Part shown: in pieces, positions 23,001 through 33,951 of the stretch
Numbering within the stretch: position 1 is the stretch's first letter
Layout: every line of letters starts with the position of its first letter
Source of the DNA: Ophthalmolycus amberensis
Lineage: Eukaryota > Chordata > Actinopteri > Perciformes > Zoarcidae
Length of the DNA stretch: 64,000 nucleotides
NCBI GenBank assembly: GCA_024529925.1
Contig: JAFEUB010000775.1
Location: 310,001 to 374,000 of the forward strand
Direction: 5' to 3'
The notes under the pieces: model-generated
The model's database searches: none
The model's input: only the letters and a program-made list of their open reading frames with translations
What the model was told of the DNA's origin: nothing
Program-made: the position numbers and the translations under genes

Positions 23001-26000
23001 AAACCCCCTTAAGACACAACACATAGGAGAACAAAGATGTTTCTTAATGTGAGAAACAACAAGGACAAGAGGGCATTATCCTCGAAGGTGTTTGACTTCT
23101 TTTCACATCGATGTAAACGTCAAACGTTTTCCCCTCATGCATAAATGGCTGAAAAGCTGTTAAAAGGCAGCGAGTGGTCGGACATTGACCTGTGGTGTGT
23201 TTCACAAGAAAACATTAAGTCTGCATGAGTTATATTGTGGAAAAGTATTAAAGATTAAAGCAGCGATTCCTGTAAATCCCAGGTTCACTTTTCTAAACGC
23301 TGTAAACTCTACCAGTCAATTACACAATGCTCAAGATGTTCTACCTCCGTGAGGCAGCAGAGTGGAGCTGTGCCAGCAGTTTGGGGGCTCAGACTATCCA
23401 TAAGACTCACACAGAGCGGAGATCTGGCAGAGATTATTATTTCTGTGATAGTACACTGTCTCTATAGTGAGCAAAGATGACAAAGCCAGGTGGCTGAGGA
23501 AATCGCCATGGCAACTAATGGAAAAATCCTGACATCTAACTTCACAAGACGTCTGGAAATCGGTGAACAATTTGGAATAAGAGCTAACCTATGCCTTAAC
23601 ATCTCTGTGTACTGGCTCAAAATGGAATTCATTCATTTACTGGATTATAAAACACTGATGCGACCGCGTTGACTGGAATTGTGAAGATGAAATAGAGGCA
23701 CTTTCCAGAAGTTATGAAAGGTTATTAACTTTGATGGAGTGCACTACTGTAATCAGTCTGAAAGCTTTTATTCATGTGTGTAATTTTCACCAATCAAGAG
23801 ATGAATCTGAGGTTCAGCTGATAGTCACTCACTTGCAAGACTGTGGTGCTACAATGTCTTTGTTTGAAAAGCTCATAACAGGACAAACTAATGCCTGTCA
23901 CAAAATATTTCATATTTCATTTGTTGACACCTCATGGTGCTCAGAAAGATGCTACAGATGCACACTACATTCACCCCAGAGTGGCCGTTAATAACGTGAA
24001 ATGGGCCACCGACAGTAAACCTTTTCATGGAACAATGAATCTCTGCCATTACTGCATTACGTGAGTGACAGAAGCACAATTCAGTTCTATATGCAGCTGG
24101 TAAGAGCAGGATGTAGTGTAATGATTGGTGGGGTATCATTATGTGATAATAAGTCACTTGGATTTGAACCCCCTGAAGTTAATTGTAGAGTATCAACGAA
24201 AGGTCAAACCCTCTTTCATGATGTACTCCAGCATGCATGGAGTGCAGTTTATTACAGCGGGTCTAACTCTGTCTGCTCGACATTTAGTATAAGCAAGGAG
24301 CTTACGCTCAAGCAATTTAGGTCATTATTTCTAAAGACTGCCAGATTTTCAAAGGTGATGTGTGAGTGGTTGGGACAATGAAGTCAATGGTGCTGTGGGA
24401 GGTACCTGCCTCCACCTCCACACCCTCATACGTACTCGCTCTGTCAAACCCAACAATGCCTTTTTAATGGTAACAATTCCTAGTCATACATCTTTACATA
24501 TCCCAACATCTGTTAACAGTAAGTCAAGTAAAATGCATGTGCTTCTCACAGAGTGGACACAAAGGCAAAGAGGTCCCTTTTTTAATTTAATTTAAATTTA
24601 AAAAAAACTGTAAAGATCATTTATATTGCCATACTCTACATGTATGCAAGCCTCTTAAAGGCATGTCTGCTTGATCCAGACCATTGACTTTATAAGGCCC
24701 AGAAGTCTATTTCGGGTAGGCCACCATGCTATGAACAGCCAAATGTTTTCTTGAGCCTCGGTCCCGGGGTGCGAGATTAAGTCTGAACCTCTATCCTGGA
24801 TTATCCTTGTGGCCTTTGGGATACACTCATAATTGTGAATGACTCTACCTGAAATGAAGATCAATAGGAAAAAGGGATTGAGCTCCCATACTTCCAGTTT
24901 TGTACACGAAAGTACAACAGAGAACATTGACATACTTCAACACCTCACAGACACACACTTGTTCAAGTTATCTGGAAAAAGCTTTAATATATTTCCAAAA
25001 ATATCACCATTAAAAAGTTTATTTTGTTTGTAACAAAGAGGAGAAATCTAGACTACAGTGTGAGATCCTGTTTTTTTCTTTACTTTCTTTCATTTGTTTT
25101 TGAAAACTACAAATAAAGACAGAAATAAGATAGCACTGGAGTTAGTTTACAAAATACATAAGGAAGAGAAAACTAAATAAATAGAACTAGTTGTAAAATA
25201 ACTTATAATAAAATATAATACACAAACCTAACTAAAGGAATACAAAGAAATGGTGGTTCAAGTTGGAGGCAATGAAGGCTCTTATATACAAGGGACTAAC
25301 TGATAATGATTCTTACATCCCACTGTAGGAGAAGAGGTGTAAATAACGGTTACGTGTATTACAGTATAGAATCCTTTGATAATACAAACTTCATCCAGCT
25401 CCTTTGAGGAAATGGAAAACCATTGTAGTTCTGGCACAAATAAAGTGAAAGCTAGATGAAATGCTTGCTAACTGCAATACGAAACAACAAAGGAAGTCAG
25501 CTGCTGTCTATTTACAGTCTGCCTTAACTCCATGGGTATTAAACAATTCAAAGGAAATGTTGACTTACAAATTGATGGCGACGGTGGATTCCACTCTGCA
25601 GATAGTTGATAGCTGCCAACACTGTAGTTATGTAAAGCCATATCAGGTGGAATTTTACACGTTTGTCAAATACGCAGAGCGCATTTGTGGACTCGCATGG
25701 TTGGGATGGGGTGGGAGGATATACTGTAGAGGATTAGTAGAGAAAAAGACGCTGCAACAGTTGTGCCAAGTTAGAATCAGCGGTTGCCCATTGTGGCTTT
25801 AAACGCTGTAATGCAATACATTTTTTTCACAACTGTCGTTTCTTTTCTGGTCTAAATGGAAGTTAAGTGAAACAAGAATATTATGGGTATTTGTTTGGAT
25901 ATACTTACATAATTACACAAATACACTAAGACATAAACATTTGCAAGAGCAAGCACACGCTCGCACAAATATACACACACAAGCAGGTAATGAATTTTCG

Positions 26001-29000
26001 AAAATAATAATCTGAAGCTACAGAGGTTAATCAACAATTACACTCTCCATATGTTTACAGAAGGAAGCACTGACAATTGAGCACAGCACATCATTATATA
26101 TCTGGGTGACTTTGGTGATGAAATGATGACCTGGAGGTAATTAGCACAGATGTTTGTGGCACTTGGTAAATTGCTTTCTGTATATGAATATGAATGTACT
26201 GCAGCACAAACCAACTCAGGAATCTTGGTTGCTTGATAAGCTTCTAGACTTCTGCTTTGCTTTTAACGAGGTTATAGTTATAATAGTTAGATAGATAAAT
26301 AATAGTTAAACGGTCAGAAATCCGTACACACAAATCTTGGAATATTTGGCAGCCCTTCTGGACTGGCACACAGACAGAGAAGAAGAAAAAGGTGGGAGGA
26401 GAAGATTGTTTGTTTTAGGCTTTAGTGTTGGCGAGAAAATCTAAGCAGCAGATTGTAGCATGGACGAAACACGCTGCACCAACTAATACTGATGGTTACA
26501 AAACCATTGTCCTGCATATTTGTTTGTTTCGGCGTTATTGTCACATTCTCCATTTGTTTTAATGACTGTGATGATGGCTCAATGGGAAGCATTAGGCTTG
26601 TTATTTCCTCTTGGCTTGATGTATTGGTTTGACCTTTGATATCGGCCAGAAATGCCATTTACCACCCGCATGATTGAGGTTCCTCCCTAAACGCTGCTGA
26701 ATGAAAACCAAATATGCTGCTAAATTGCTTTTCCTTTTTTTATGTTTTTGTTTTTGCTATTAATTGTTCAATGATAGTCTTGTAAATGCAAGAATGCTTT
26801 CTAGTGTCTCCCCTACAGTTGCAGGGGTGGAGATCATTTATTTGAAAGCACTGCTTTAGTGTAGCCGTGTAATCTTAAAGGTAGAGCCTTTTGGTAAGTG
26901 AACACAGATCGTTTGTGGGCCATAAAAATGGAAGATTTGAAATATTCGTTGGCAGCTCTTGTCCAAAATGAATATACAATGACAGCACCATGCTGTTACA
27001 TCATTGACATTGACAAGATCTGTATTCAATATCCTTCAAACAGCCAGATCTTGCCTCTGTCTCTGGCAACAAAATATTAATGTACATACATGAATGTCTG
27101 CAACACTTGTTAGAAAGAGTGCTATGAAGGTTAAGCCTTAGGCGGCAGTTTAACATTCTGGCTTAGATGATGTGATGTGCATCAAACTCGCTGCAATTAC
27201 AGAAAATATAGAAAATCAAATAAGATTGGCGTTGAACAACTGCATACCAACATGCAATCTCTCTCAAGGGGAGCCATTATCAAGTTTAATGAAGATCAAC
27301 ATGTTTTTTCTTGCTTTCTTTTGACAAAACACGGCTGACAAGAACTATTATCTTCGTGGAAATAGACATGAATAGTGTAAAAAAAAGCTCAATGTGGACG
27401 AACACATTTTTAAGAGATACTGAATTGAAAAGCAACGCATTGAATCATCCAAGACTTTTCAAGTTTTCATCAAAGAATGTTGTCAACAAGGAAATAAAAA
27501 GTTTGAATTATGTTTAATTTTATAAATAAGTTAAAATAAGTGATAAATAGCTACATGTTACAGCCACCAACAGGGTTTTTTCTCTGAAATTGTAATTTCA
27601 TGGTGCCATCTATACATTTTTCCCTTTTTGAAATGCAGTTAAAAAGATATCAGCAGAATGTATTAATGAGGTATATCAGACACAAAAAGAACTATAGGCT
27701 CTCCTGTTTCATCCACTAAAGACATGTCTGCTTGCTCATGCAGACAAAAAGCAGCTTGAACACCATAATATACATTTCATCCGGGTGCACAGTCTTGGGA
27801 CAGTAATTGACGGAACAGATAAAGACTCGAGAGGACAAACTATTGATTTTCAGGTTGGATCAATACATTACAGGAGCAAGCACATTTGGGTGCGTGTTTA
27901 AATTAGGAACACAGGAAACAAGCAGATTAATGAGATAACTAAAGAAATGGAGGAAGTAAGTGGCTCTTTGATATCAAGCTAAATTAGATAACTGCCAGTG
28001 TGTAAGTAAGTACTGTACATCGACACGAGAAAGTAGTTTTTCTTTGTGTATTAGCTTCCAAAAATATATAATTAGACTGTAACGCAAAACTGTAATCAGT
28101 GTGAACAACCAAATAAATGTGCTTATAATATCGGTGAATGAGGTGCATTTTCCTAAAACAGATGCTCCTCCAGAGTAAAAATACAGTAAATGCCAGATAT
28201 CTTTCTCCTGCAAACATGACTTTCTTTCACAGAATTACCATCAAATTATCCTAAAATGGCCCCCCCACAGAGTGTAATGTCCTTTCCTGTCTTAAAACAA
28301 TACTGCATAACAGCACATTTCAACAACGATTACCACAAAGGCACAATTCTTGCAGCTATTCTAAATGACTCTGCAGCAAATGAAGCTTAACTCGGCGTGA
28401 CCACTGGACCAATAAGCTTAATGCTAATCTCTTGCTATTATAAGTATGAAAAGCTCCTGGTAAAAGTCGGGTCTATTACTATGGACATAGAGGGCTCTTT
28501 ATGGCGGAGAAAGCAATCAGACAGGAGGTTTTTGAAAGGTGGTGCTATCAATCATCAAGTGCAATTAGCGCGCAATTGATTCCTCAAGTCGAAATGCAAT
28601 ATATCACCATGTATTTACATGCATGCATGATACATATAAATGTTCTTATTGGGCAGTTTATGTCGGTGTTTGAAAATACAGGACTAAGCTGAGACAGGTA
28701 GCAATGTTTCCAATCTTGTTTTTGAGTACAACATGGCACTCAAACTACACAATCGCAGAGAATGACCAGCGTGTCATGTGTGTCACTCACACGTCGCAGG
28801 ATTTTGTTGATGGAATAGAAAAGCCAACATATATGACCGAAGAGTGACCAATCGTTAATGTTTTCCATGATTATAGTTGTTTTTAAAGGAATATTTTAGC
28901 AGTGTTTTTGCATGCTTTACCCATTGACTACAAATCCTTTATACGTTGCATCACTTTCGATCATTTTCCAAAGAATGCCACAAGTCCTTTGATTGATTTC

Positions 29001-29316
29001 CTAGCCTCGAGGCAGCTGTTGGTTTCATTTCAATACAGTGACAAAATGTACTTGCAGATCCTATAGATTTGCTTAAAATGGGCAATCAATCACGAAGAGC
29101 ATCACATCTGCTCCGACTGTCAAAGTTATGTCACTGGTGAGTGGTTCTGTACTTGCGAGGACAGATTCTTCTGAAACGTCTGCATGCAAATGAGAGGCCA
29201 CCAACTGATTAAAGCAATAAGACAAAAAAGTCTGTGAAATACTACACAATTTCACCTCTTCATGGCTCTAAAAACAAACTTATCTAGCCAGTCAGGCGTA
29301 ATACACCTGCACTTAC

Positions 29317-29436
29317 GGTCACTGCAGAACGGCCCCCAGTAGGTGGTCATGGTGCAGTCACATGAGAAGCCCTCCCACAGCTGCAGACACACTCCCTGGT
29401 GGTGGCAGGCGTCCTCTGTGCAAGTGGTGCTGGGAC
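29317..29436 (-). CDS. nrxn2: Neurexin-2 alpha exon: EGF-C (third EGF-like domain)
   Basis: The 120-nt exon enters and leaves in phase 1 (acceptor CCCTGCAG, donor GACC followed by GTAAGT). It encodes GPSTTCTEDACHHQGVC then LQLWEGFSCDC and a final C, the six-cysteine pattern of the EGF repeat between LNS5 and LNS6. The opening GPSTTC is shared by all vertebrate neurexins. The segment YWGPFC has a tryptophan where the family usually has a small residue (YGGP or FSGP), one of several unusual changes in this copy. EGF-C links the alpha-only part to the LNS6 domain shared with beta. The next exon downstream lies outside the window. Confidence 0.95.
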
Positions 29437-30793
29437 CTGCAGGGTGTTGACAGCAGATTTACCAGGTGCTTTCTCTTCATGTAATTCATGCATCTTTACC
29501 ACTATTCAAAAGGAATAAATATGTTATACATAGCCAGTCATTACTGCACCGTAGGTCTACAGATATTCATCTTTTGATAGAAAATATTAACGTGAAGTGA
29601 TTTTATTTCTTGTATTCTACGAGCGCTTGGTTGTGCACCTCTGAATTTTTGTAACTTGGCGTGCGATCATGTGACTGTCACAAATAGTTCACTGATAAAA
29701 ACACTATTTACATGTCTAGGGATTATACAAAACAGGCCAATTCATTTTGAGATGCTTTAAAAACAGGAGGTCTTAAAACGCTTCACTTGAGTATATATTT
29801 TGCCAGCCGAATCAAATTGTTTACAGGATATTCAACTTTCGTTTCTTTATAATGCATGTAATACTTGACTTGTTTCTTTACAGGGCTTGTACAAAGGCAA
29901 TGAAGAAGTCCATCAATATGAGATGTGAGTTCACAGTTAATGCCCTCTGGCGCTTCGGAGAATAATGCAGCGTAATAACAAGTGTATTAAGTAGTAATAC
30001 AGAGTATAAACAGCTCCGTTCATGCTCGGAGCACTGTCCGGGTCGGCTCGCGCTACAACGCCATGCGCGAGTATAAACAAAGCCTACCGCCACAAAGACC
30101 AGATGTAATGTGATGGACTGTCTGTCCGTCTGACTTTGTCTGTGTCACTGTGACCACCTCATTTAAAAACCTAAAACAATAAAACGCTGTGCACAATCAT
30201 ACGGATTCATGATTTAGTTTATTTCCCTATGACCACGATCAGGCAACAACCTTCTACTAATCATCAAATCTCCTCACCGGTAACACAGAGTTGACTTTGC
30301 TCACTCAAGCTTGAAAAAGGAAGACATTATTGATTTCGCAGACTCCATGACCTTTACCCAAGTGTCACCGTCAATGGGTACACTTATATAACTACTCTGT
30401 CTTAATTAACCTGTGCAATGTTTCCTGTAAAAGCAATGGCTACCTGGGGAGATTATTTGGTATTATTAAGTCACGGCAAAACTCGCTTTACTAACTGCTC
30501 TCTTGTTTGATTAAAACTCAGCAAAAGCAGCTGGACATCATGACTGCCGAGTGAAATTATTACATGTAAGCGTGTATAATCAGAAATAATAAAACCACAG
30601 AAGGTCTTCACTGGCCAATCATACTGGAGCATTCAACAAAGCTGTTAAATACCATAACAAATGTGCTGTGATTAGTTTTCTGTGAGCAGTCACTCTGAGT
30701 TCCTCTGTTTTTGCTCCGCTCTGAAAGTAGGAAATCAGATTACGGGAATGATTCACCGGCGTTTCATACTTCCCAGTGTGTTCCCGGCCTCAC
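29437..30793 (-). other. nrxn2: nrxn2 intron (LNS5 to EGF-C)
   Basis: A 1.36-kb GT-AG intron. A small alternatively used exon (SS6) sits between these exons in some vertebrate neurexins; I could not identify one here. No repeats of note. Confidence 0.75.
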
Positions 30794-30967
30794 CTCCACA
30801 GCCGTGCTCCACCTCTCCCACCCTGTGAAGGGCATCGGCCAATAGGTTGGGGAGTCTTCCGTTCAAGTCCACGGATGCCAGGCAGCCCTGGTATCCTTCC
30901 CGGGATGCTATTAACCTGGGCAGGCTGCTGTACATGCTCTTCCCAACACCACCAACGTACAGCTCCC
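30794..30967 (-). CDS. nrxn2: Neurexin-2 alpha exon: C-terminal part of LNS5
   Basis: The 174-nt exon, phase 1 to phase 1 (acceptor TATCTCACAG, donor GGAG followed by GTGAGG), encodes GELYVGGVGKSMYSSLPRLI and then the highly conserved EGYQGCLASVDLNGRLP, closing with HRVGEVEHGC. This is the last third of the fifth laminin-neurexin-sex-hormone-binding-globulin (LNS) domain, with the C-terminal disulphide cysteines (GCLAS and HGC). It is intact and close to family length. LNS5 lies next to EGF-C and LNS6 near the membrane end of alpha-neurexin. Confidence 0.95.
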
Positions 30968-32104
30968 CTGTGAGATACACGAGTCGGTCAAGACAGAATC
31001 ACAACCGAGCATATGTTGATGTACGTCTTAAAACATAAATAATGCAAAAATAATTAAGATGTATGAGAGTATAGTGCAAATATGAGTATGTACACTCAGT
31101 AGCCACATTATTAGGGTACATCCGTACAATCTAATGCAATCCAATACAACCCCAACCCGCAATATATGGGAAAGAGTATTTTACATTTTAGAGACACCTC
31201 TGAACATAATGTAGCTTAGTGACCTCAAATATATACATGTGTTTTAATTAATATTTACTATAAAAACTAAATTATTATTATCTCCGCCAGGAGAATGATG
31301 CAATTGCTTGTGTGTGTGTGTGTGTGTGTGTACCACTGTGTCTGTCCACGCCTATACTCGCATTCTGCTGAAGGAAACTGTGTAATATTTTGGGTAGCCA
31401 GTTATGGCTGCATGCTCAAAGACCTCTTGTGGTTGCAGTGACTCACACTTTCTCAAAGAACATTTATTGCCTGTTTCATACTGCCATTGACTGCCTGCTG
31501 ACACCTCATTCACTATTCTTTAACCAGGACACAGCCGGTAGGGGCTGTGAGCGATAACACAACTGAGTGCATCTCCAACCCCCAGCCGCTAATCTGCGCC
31601 CAGTGGGGGGAAAACAGTTTGCTCACTTTTAGTGTTTTGGACGGTGTGTTTGGTGCACAGCTTACAGATAACAGAATTACCAGGTCACACCCTGCCGAGT
31701 ACATCGCCGTCACTCAGCCATTGCTACGCGGGCAGACAACTTGAAGAGTTGAATTTAGTTTTGTTAGCAAGATTGAAATGGAGTGAAGTGTGTTGTACGG
31801 CGCCTTATATATGTCGGTTGTATTATTCAATCACACAATACAGCGGTGGTTGCTGCAGACACACCTGGCAGAAATCTGCACTCTACTGAGTGCACCTTTC
31901 TAGTTAAATATCGTAATCATTGCATCCAAACAAATACAAAAAATTTCAACAAAAAAAACAAAAAAAACATTTAACACAAAAGATAATGCAAGTACATGTG
32001 TTGGAATATTTTTTTTAATTACAACATGAACATGAAACACTGGATGCCCTGTGTTAGCAAGTATTCACTGTGTCCTCTGATAAACAATTGTTCAGATAAG
32101 TTAC
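30968..32104 (-). other. nrxn2: nrxn2 intron within LNS5
   Basis: A 1.14-kb intron. It contains a TG microsatellite (31,309-31,331) and a short fragment at about 31,090-31,120 (ACACTCAGTAGCCACATTAT TAGG) resembling the end of a widespread vertebrate DNA element whose consensus reads CACTCAGTGGCCACTTTATT. No exon seen. Confidence 0.75.
31309..31331. repeat. (TG)n microsatellite
   Basis: About 11 uninterrupted TG units inside the LNS5 intron. Confidence 0.95.
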
Positions 32105-32295
32105 CTTTTAAATCCAGGTTGCGGGCTCCATTGGCGTGTTGGGTGACAGTGCGAGAATCAATCTTAAGGATGTGCACGTTGTTGTTGTCACGGGAGATCA
32201 CCACATTGTGCCACTGGTTGTCATTAAGTGGCTTGTCAGAGTTTCCCTTCATTAGCGACGGTCCATTCCCCAAGTCAAAAACATAATGGATGTAC
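32105..32295 (-). CDS. nrxn2: Neurexin-2 alpha exon: central part of LNS5
   Basis: The 191-nt exon runs from phase 2 to phase 1 (acceptor GTCCTGTAG, donor AAAAG followed by GTAACT). The product YIHYVFDLGNGPSLMKGNSD, then KPLNDNQWHNVVISRD and SRTVTQHANGARNLDLKG, is nearly identical to mammalian neurexin-2 LNS5. It contains the NDNQWHNV strand and the ARNLDLKG turn typical of LNS folds. It is clean and in frame within itself; the preceding exon carries a frameshift, so the exon is read correctly only if that lesion is absent from the real transcript. Confidence 0.96.
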
Positions 32296-33202
32296 CTACA
32301 GGACAATGCAGATGTTTACATTCAGTATTTATCACATACCATATGCTGTTATGTGATTACGCTGTGGCATGTTTCACACTATGCTAGCCATGCAGTTGTG
32401 TGCACTGCTGTCTACCAGTCTGTTTTGGGATAAAACCACCGAGGGGGCTCAGTCAGAAATGTTCTATGTTGAAGTACAGATAAATAACAGGGAATGAACG
32501 AAAATAGCACACGCGGCAAGGCTTACGGCACATCATCATGTTGATATTAAATTTGATCAGCAGACTGTCCAACGAACTAAATCATGTTTGAATTTAAGCA
32601 GCATCTCTGACAAAGCTGCTACACTTCACACAATACATTGAGCAGCCTGGAAACTCTGGCAGAAGTGTTGGAAGCCATATTTTGTCTGTGTTGTCTGTGC
32701 GAGCTACTGCTGCAGGCTCCAGAGCTGAACAAGGCCTCCTGCTGAGTAATTGCTTACTGGGAGAGAGTCTGTGCAAGGTTTGACAGTGGGGAAGCTACAA
32801 TTGTTGCTTCAATGCTCCGTTTTTTCTATTCTCTCTGGAACAGAAATTATCTGCAATGAATAAAACATTTGGAACATATTAGTAGCCAAGTGGGTCTGAG
32901 TGAGAGTATGACACCAGTACTGTGGTAATGGCAGTTATTGTTTTTGCACTCAAGCTTCCTCTATCTGTGTCTCTCCCTTTAACTAAAATGATTTATGAGC
33001 AAAATATTGAAAAGCTATTTTGTCTGGCTATCAAGATATTAATCATGATCGAGTAATTATGAGCCAAAGAAAGAATTATATTGTTAAAGAAGTACAAAAT
33101 GAAACAGATATAAATAGTTAGCTCCTGTCCCAAATAGACCTTTCTATCTTTCCTCAGCCCTGTATGTAGATTACAGCTCAGTCCAAACACCGCAGCACTT
33201 AC
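32296..33202 (-). other. nrxn2: nrxn2 intron within LNS5
   Basis: A 0.9-kb intron with good donor (GTAAGTGC) and acceptor. No exon, repeat or element recognised. Confidence 0.75.
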
Positions 33203-33585
33203 CCTTTGACCAGCTCCACCACGATGAAGTCACTACCATCTCCAGAGTTGTAAAGTATCAGGCCGTCAGGACTGGTGGTTTTGAACTGGAAGAAAAGGTG
33301 CATGGAGGCGTAGGCCTGCAAGGTGGAGAAGGCCAGGTAGCTGGCTTGCGCTAGAAAAGTCACAGGATTGGCCACAATATGTCCTCATGCCAAATCGAGC
33401 ATTCAGCTCGCAGTAAGATATGTCTCCGTTCTTGCACTGGTCCAGATAGAGCATCCCATTAAAGGAGAGAGCTTGCAGATGGCCGATGAAGTTGGAAGGC
33501 ATCACGGAGATGAAACGCCGCTCGGTCATGATCCCTGTTTCTATGTTACTGAATTCCAGACGAGTGTGGGCGCCCGTCATTTGGC
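33203..33585 (-). CDS. nrxn2: Neurexin-2 alpha exon: end of LNS4 and start of LNS5, with a +1 frameshift
   Basis: The first half encodes the end of LNS4: GQMTGAHTRLEFSNIETGIM, TERRFISVMPSNFIGHLQAL, CKNGDISYCELNARFGMR. The second half encodes the start of LNS5, recognisable as IVANPVTF, ASYLAFSTLQAYASMHLFFQ and DGSDFIVVELVKG, but in the next reading frame. The switch falls at about 33,376-33,382, where ACATATTGTGGCC has one base more than the family pattern allows (best candidate 33,379). Exon length agrees: phase 1 in and phase 2 out require 3n+1 bases (382), and 383 are present. As printed, translation leaves the neurexin frame and stops near 33,266. No homopolymer is at the site. The splice signals (TTTTGTTCCATAG; GG followed by GTAAGT) are strong. 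It is either a sequence error or a true alpha-inactivating lesion. Confidence 0.92.
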
Positions 33586-33668
33586 CTATGGAACAAAACA
33601 TGCAGCTTAGATTTCAAATACATTTCAATATCTGTACCTTTGCGAGCTCCTGTATTCCTACTATGTAC

Positions 33669-33788
33669 CTTCCACTGTCACATTGTCCACAGAGAGTTGC
33701 AAATTCTTCCCACGCCGCACCACCTTCACTGTGTGCCACTCATTGTCATTCAGCTTCTCGCCTACCAGGAGTACCTCCGGTCCCTTGC
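33669..33788 (-). CDS. nrxn2: Neurexin-2 alpha exon: LNS4, after splice site SS3
   Basis: The 120-nt exon, phase 1 to phase 1, encodes KGPEVLLVGEKLNDNEWHTV and KVVRRGKNLQLSVDNVTVEG, the middle of LNS4 with the family's LNDNEWHTV and VVRRGK blocks. The opening KGPE follows SS3 in all neurexins; here it continues VLLVG where the family normally has TLFAG, so this copy has unusual changes. It is separated from the next exon by an 83-nt intron (33,586-33,668), the shortest in the window, with GTACAT donor and TTCCATAG acceptor. Confidence 0.95.
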
Positions 33789-33899
33789 CTAAGAGGAGGA
33801 AAGCGTCGAGTGACAATCATATCGCATCAGCTCAGTATACACCCTTTCCACATGAAGCTCTCTCTTCAGGGTCAATACATTCATTCACTTCCAGAACCA

Positions 33900-33951
<52 letters not shown>

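Larger units (their letters stand above)
9941..29316 (-). other. nrxn2: Long intron between EGF-C and LNS6, upstream part
   Basis: For alpha transcripts this is intron following the EGF-C exon; for beta it is upstream flank. I found no exon with homology to neurexin or any other gene. The ORFs in it are short, isolated and without recognisable domains. Recognisable contents are the repeats at 16,010-16,520, 18,525-19,360 and 20,003-20,040, AT-rich stretches (19,380-19,460) and a possible tRNA-derived SINE relic near 24,080-24,180. The rest (about 10,100-16,000 and 20,050-29,300) shows nothing I can name. Confidence 0.75.

Noticed and set aside
24080..24185. Possible tRNA gene or SINE (GTAGTGTAATGATTGG with GGATTTGAACCCC)
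   Set aside because: The A-box-like and B-box-like pieces are in conflicting orientations and no cloverleaf can be drawn, so it is at most a degenerate SINE relic.
25461..25802. Plus-strand ORF of 113 residues in the long intron
   Set aside because: No recognisable domain, no splice context, and composition like the surrounding intron.
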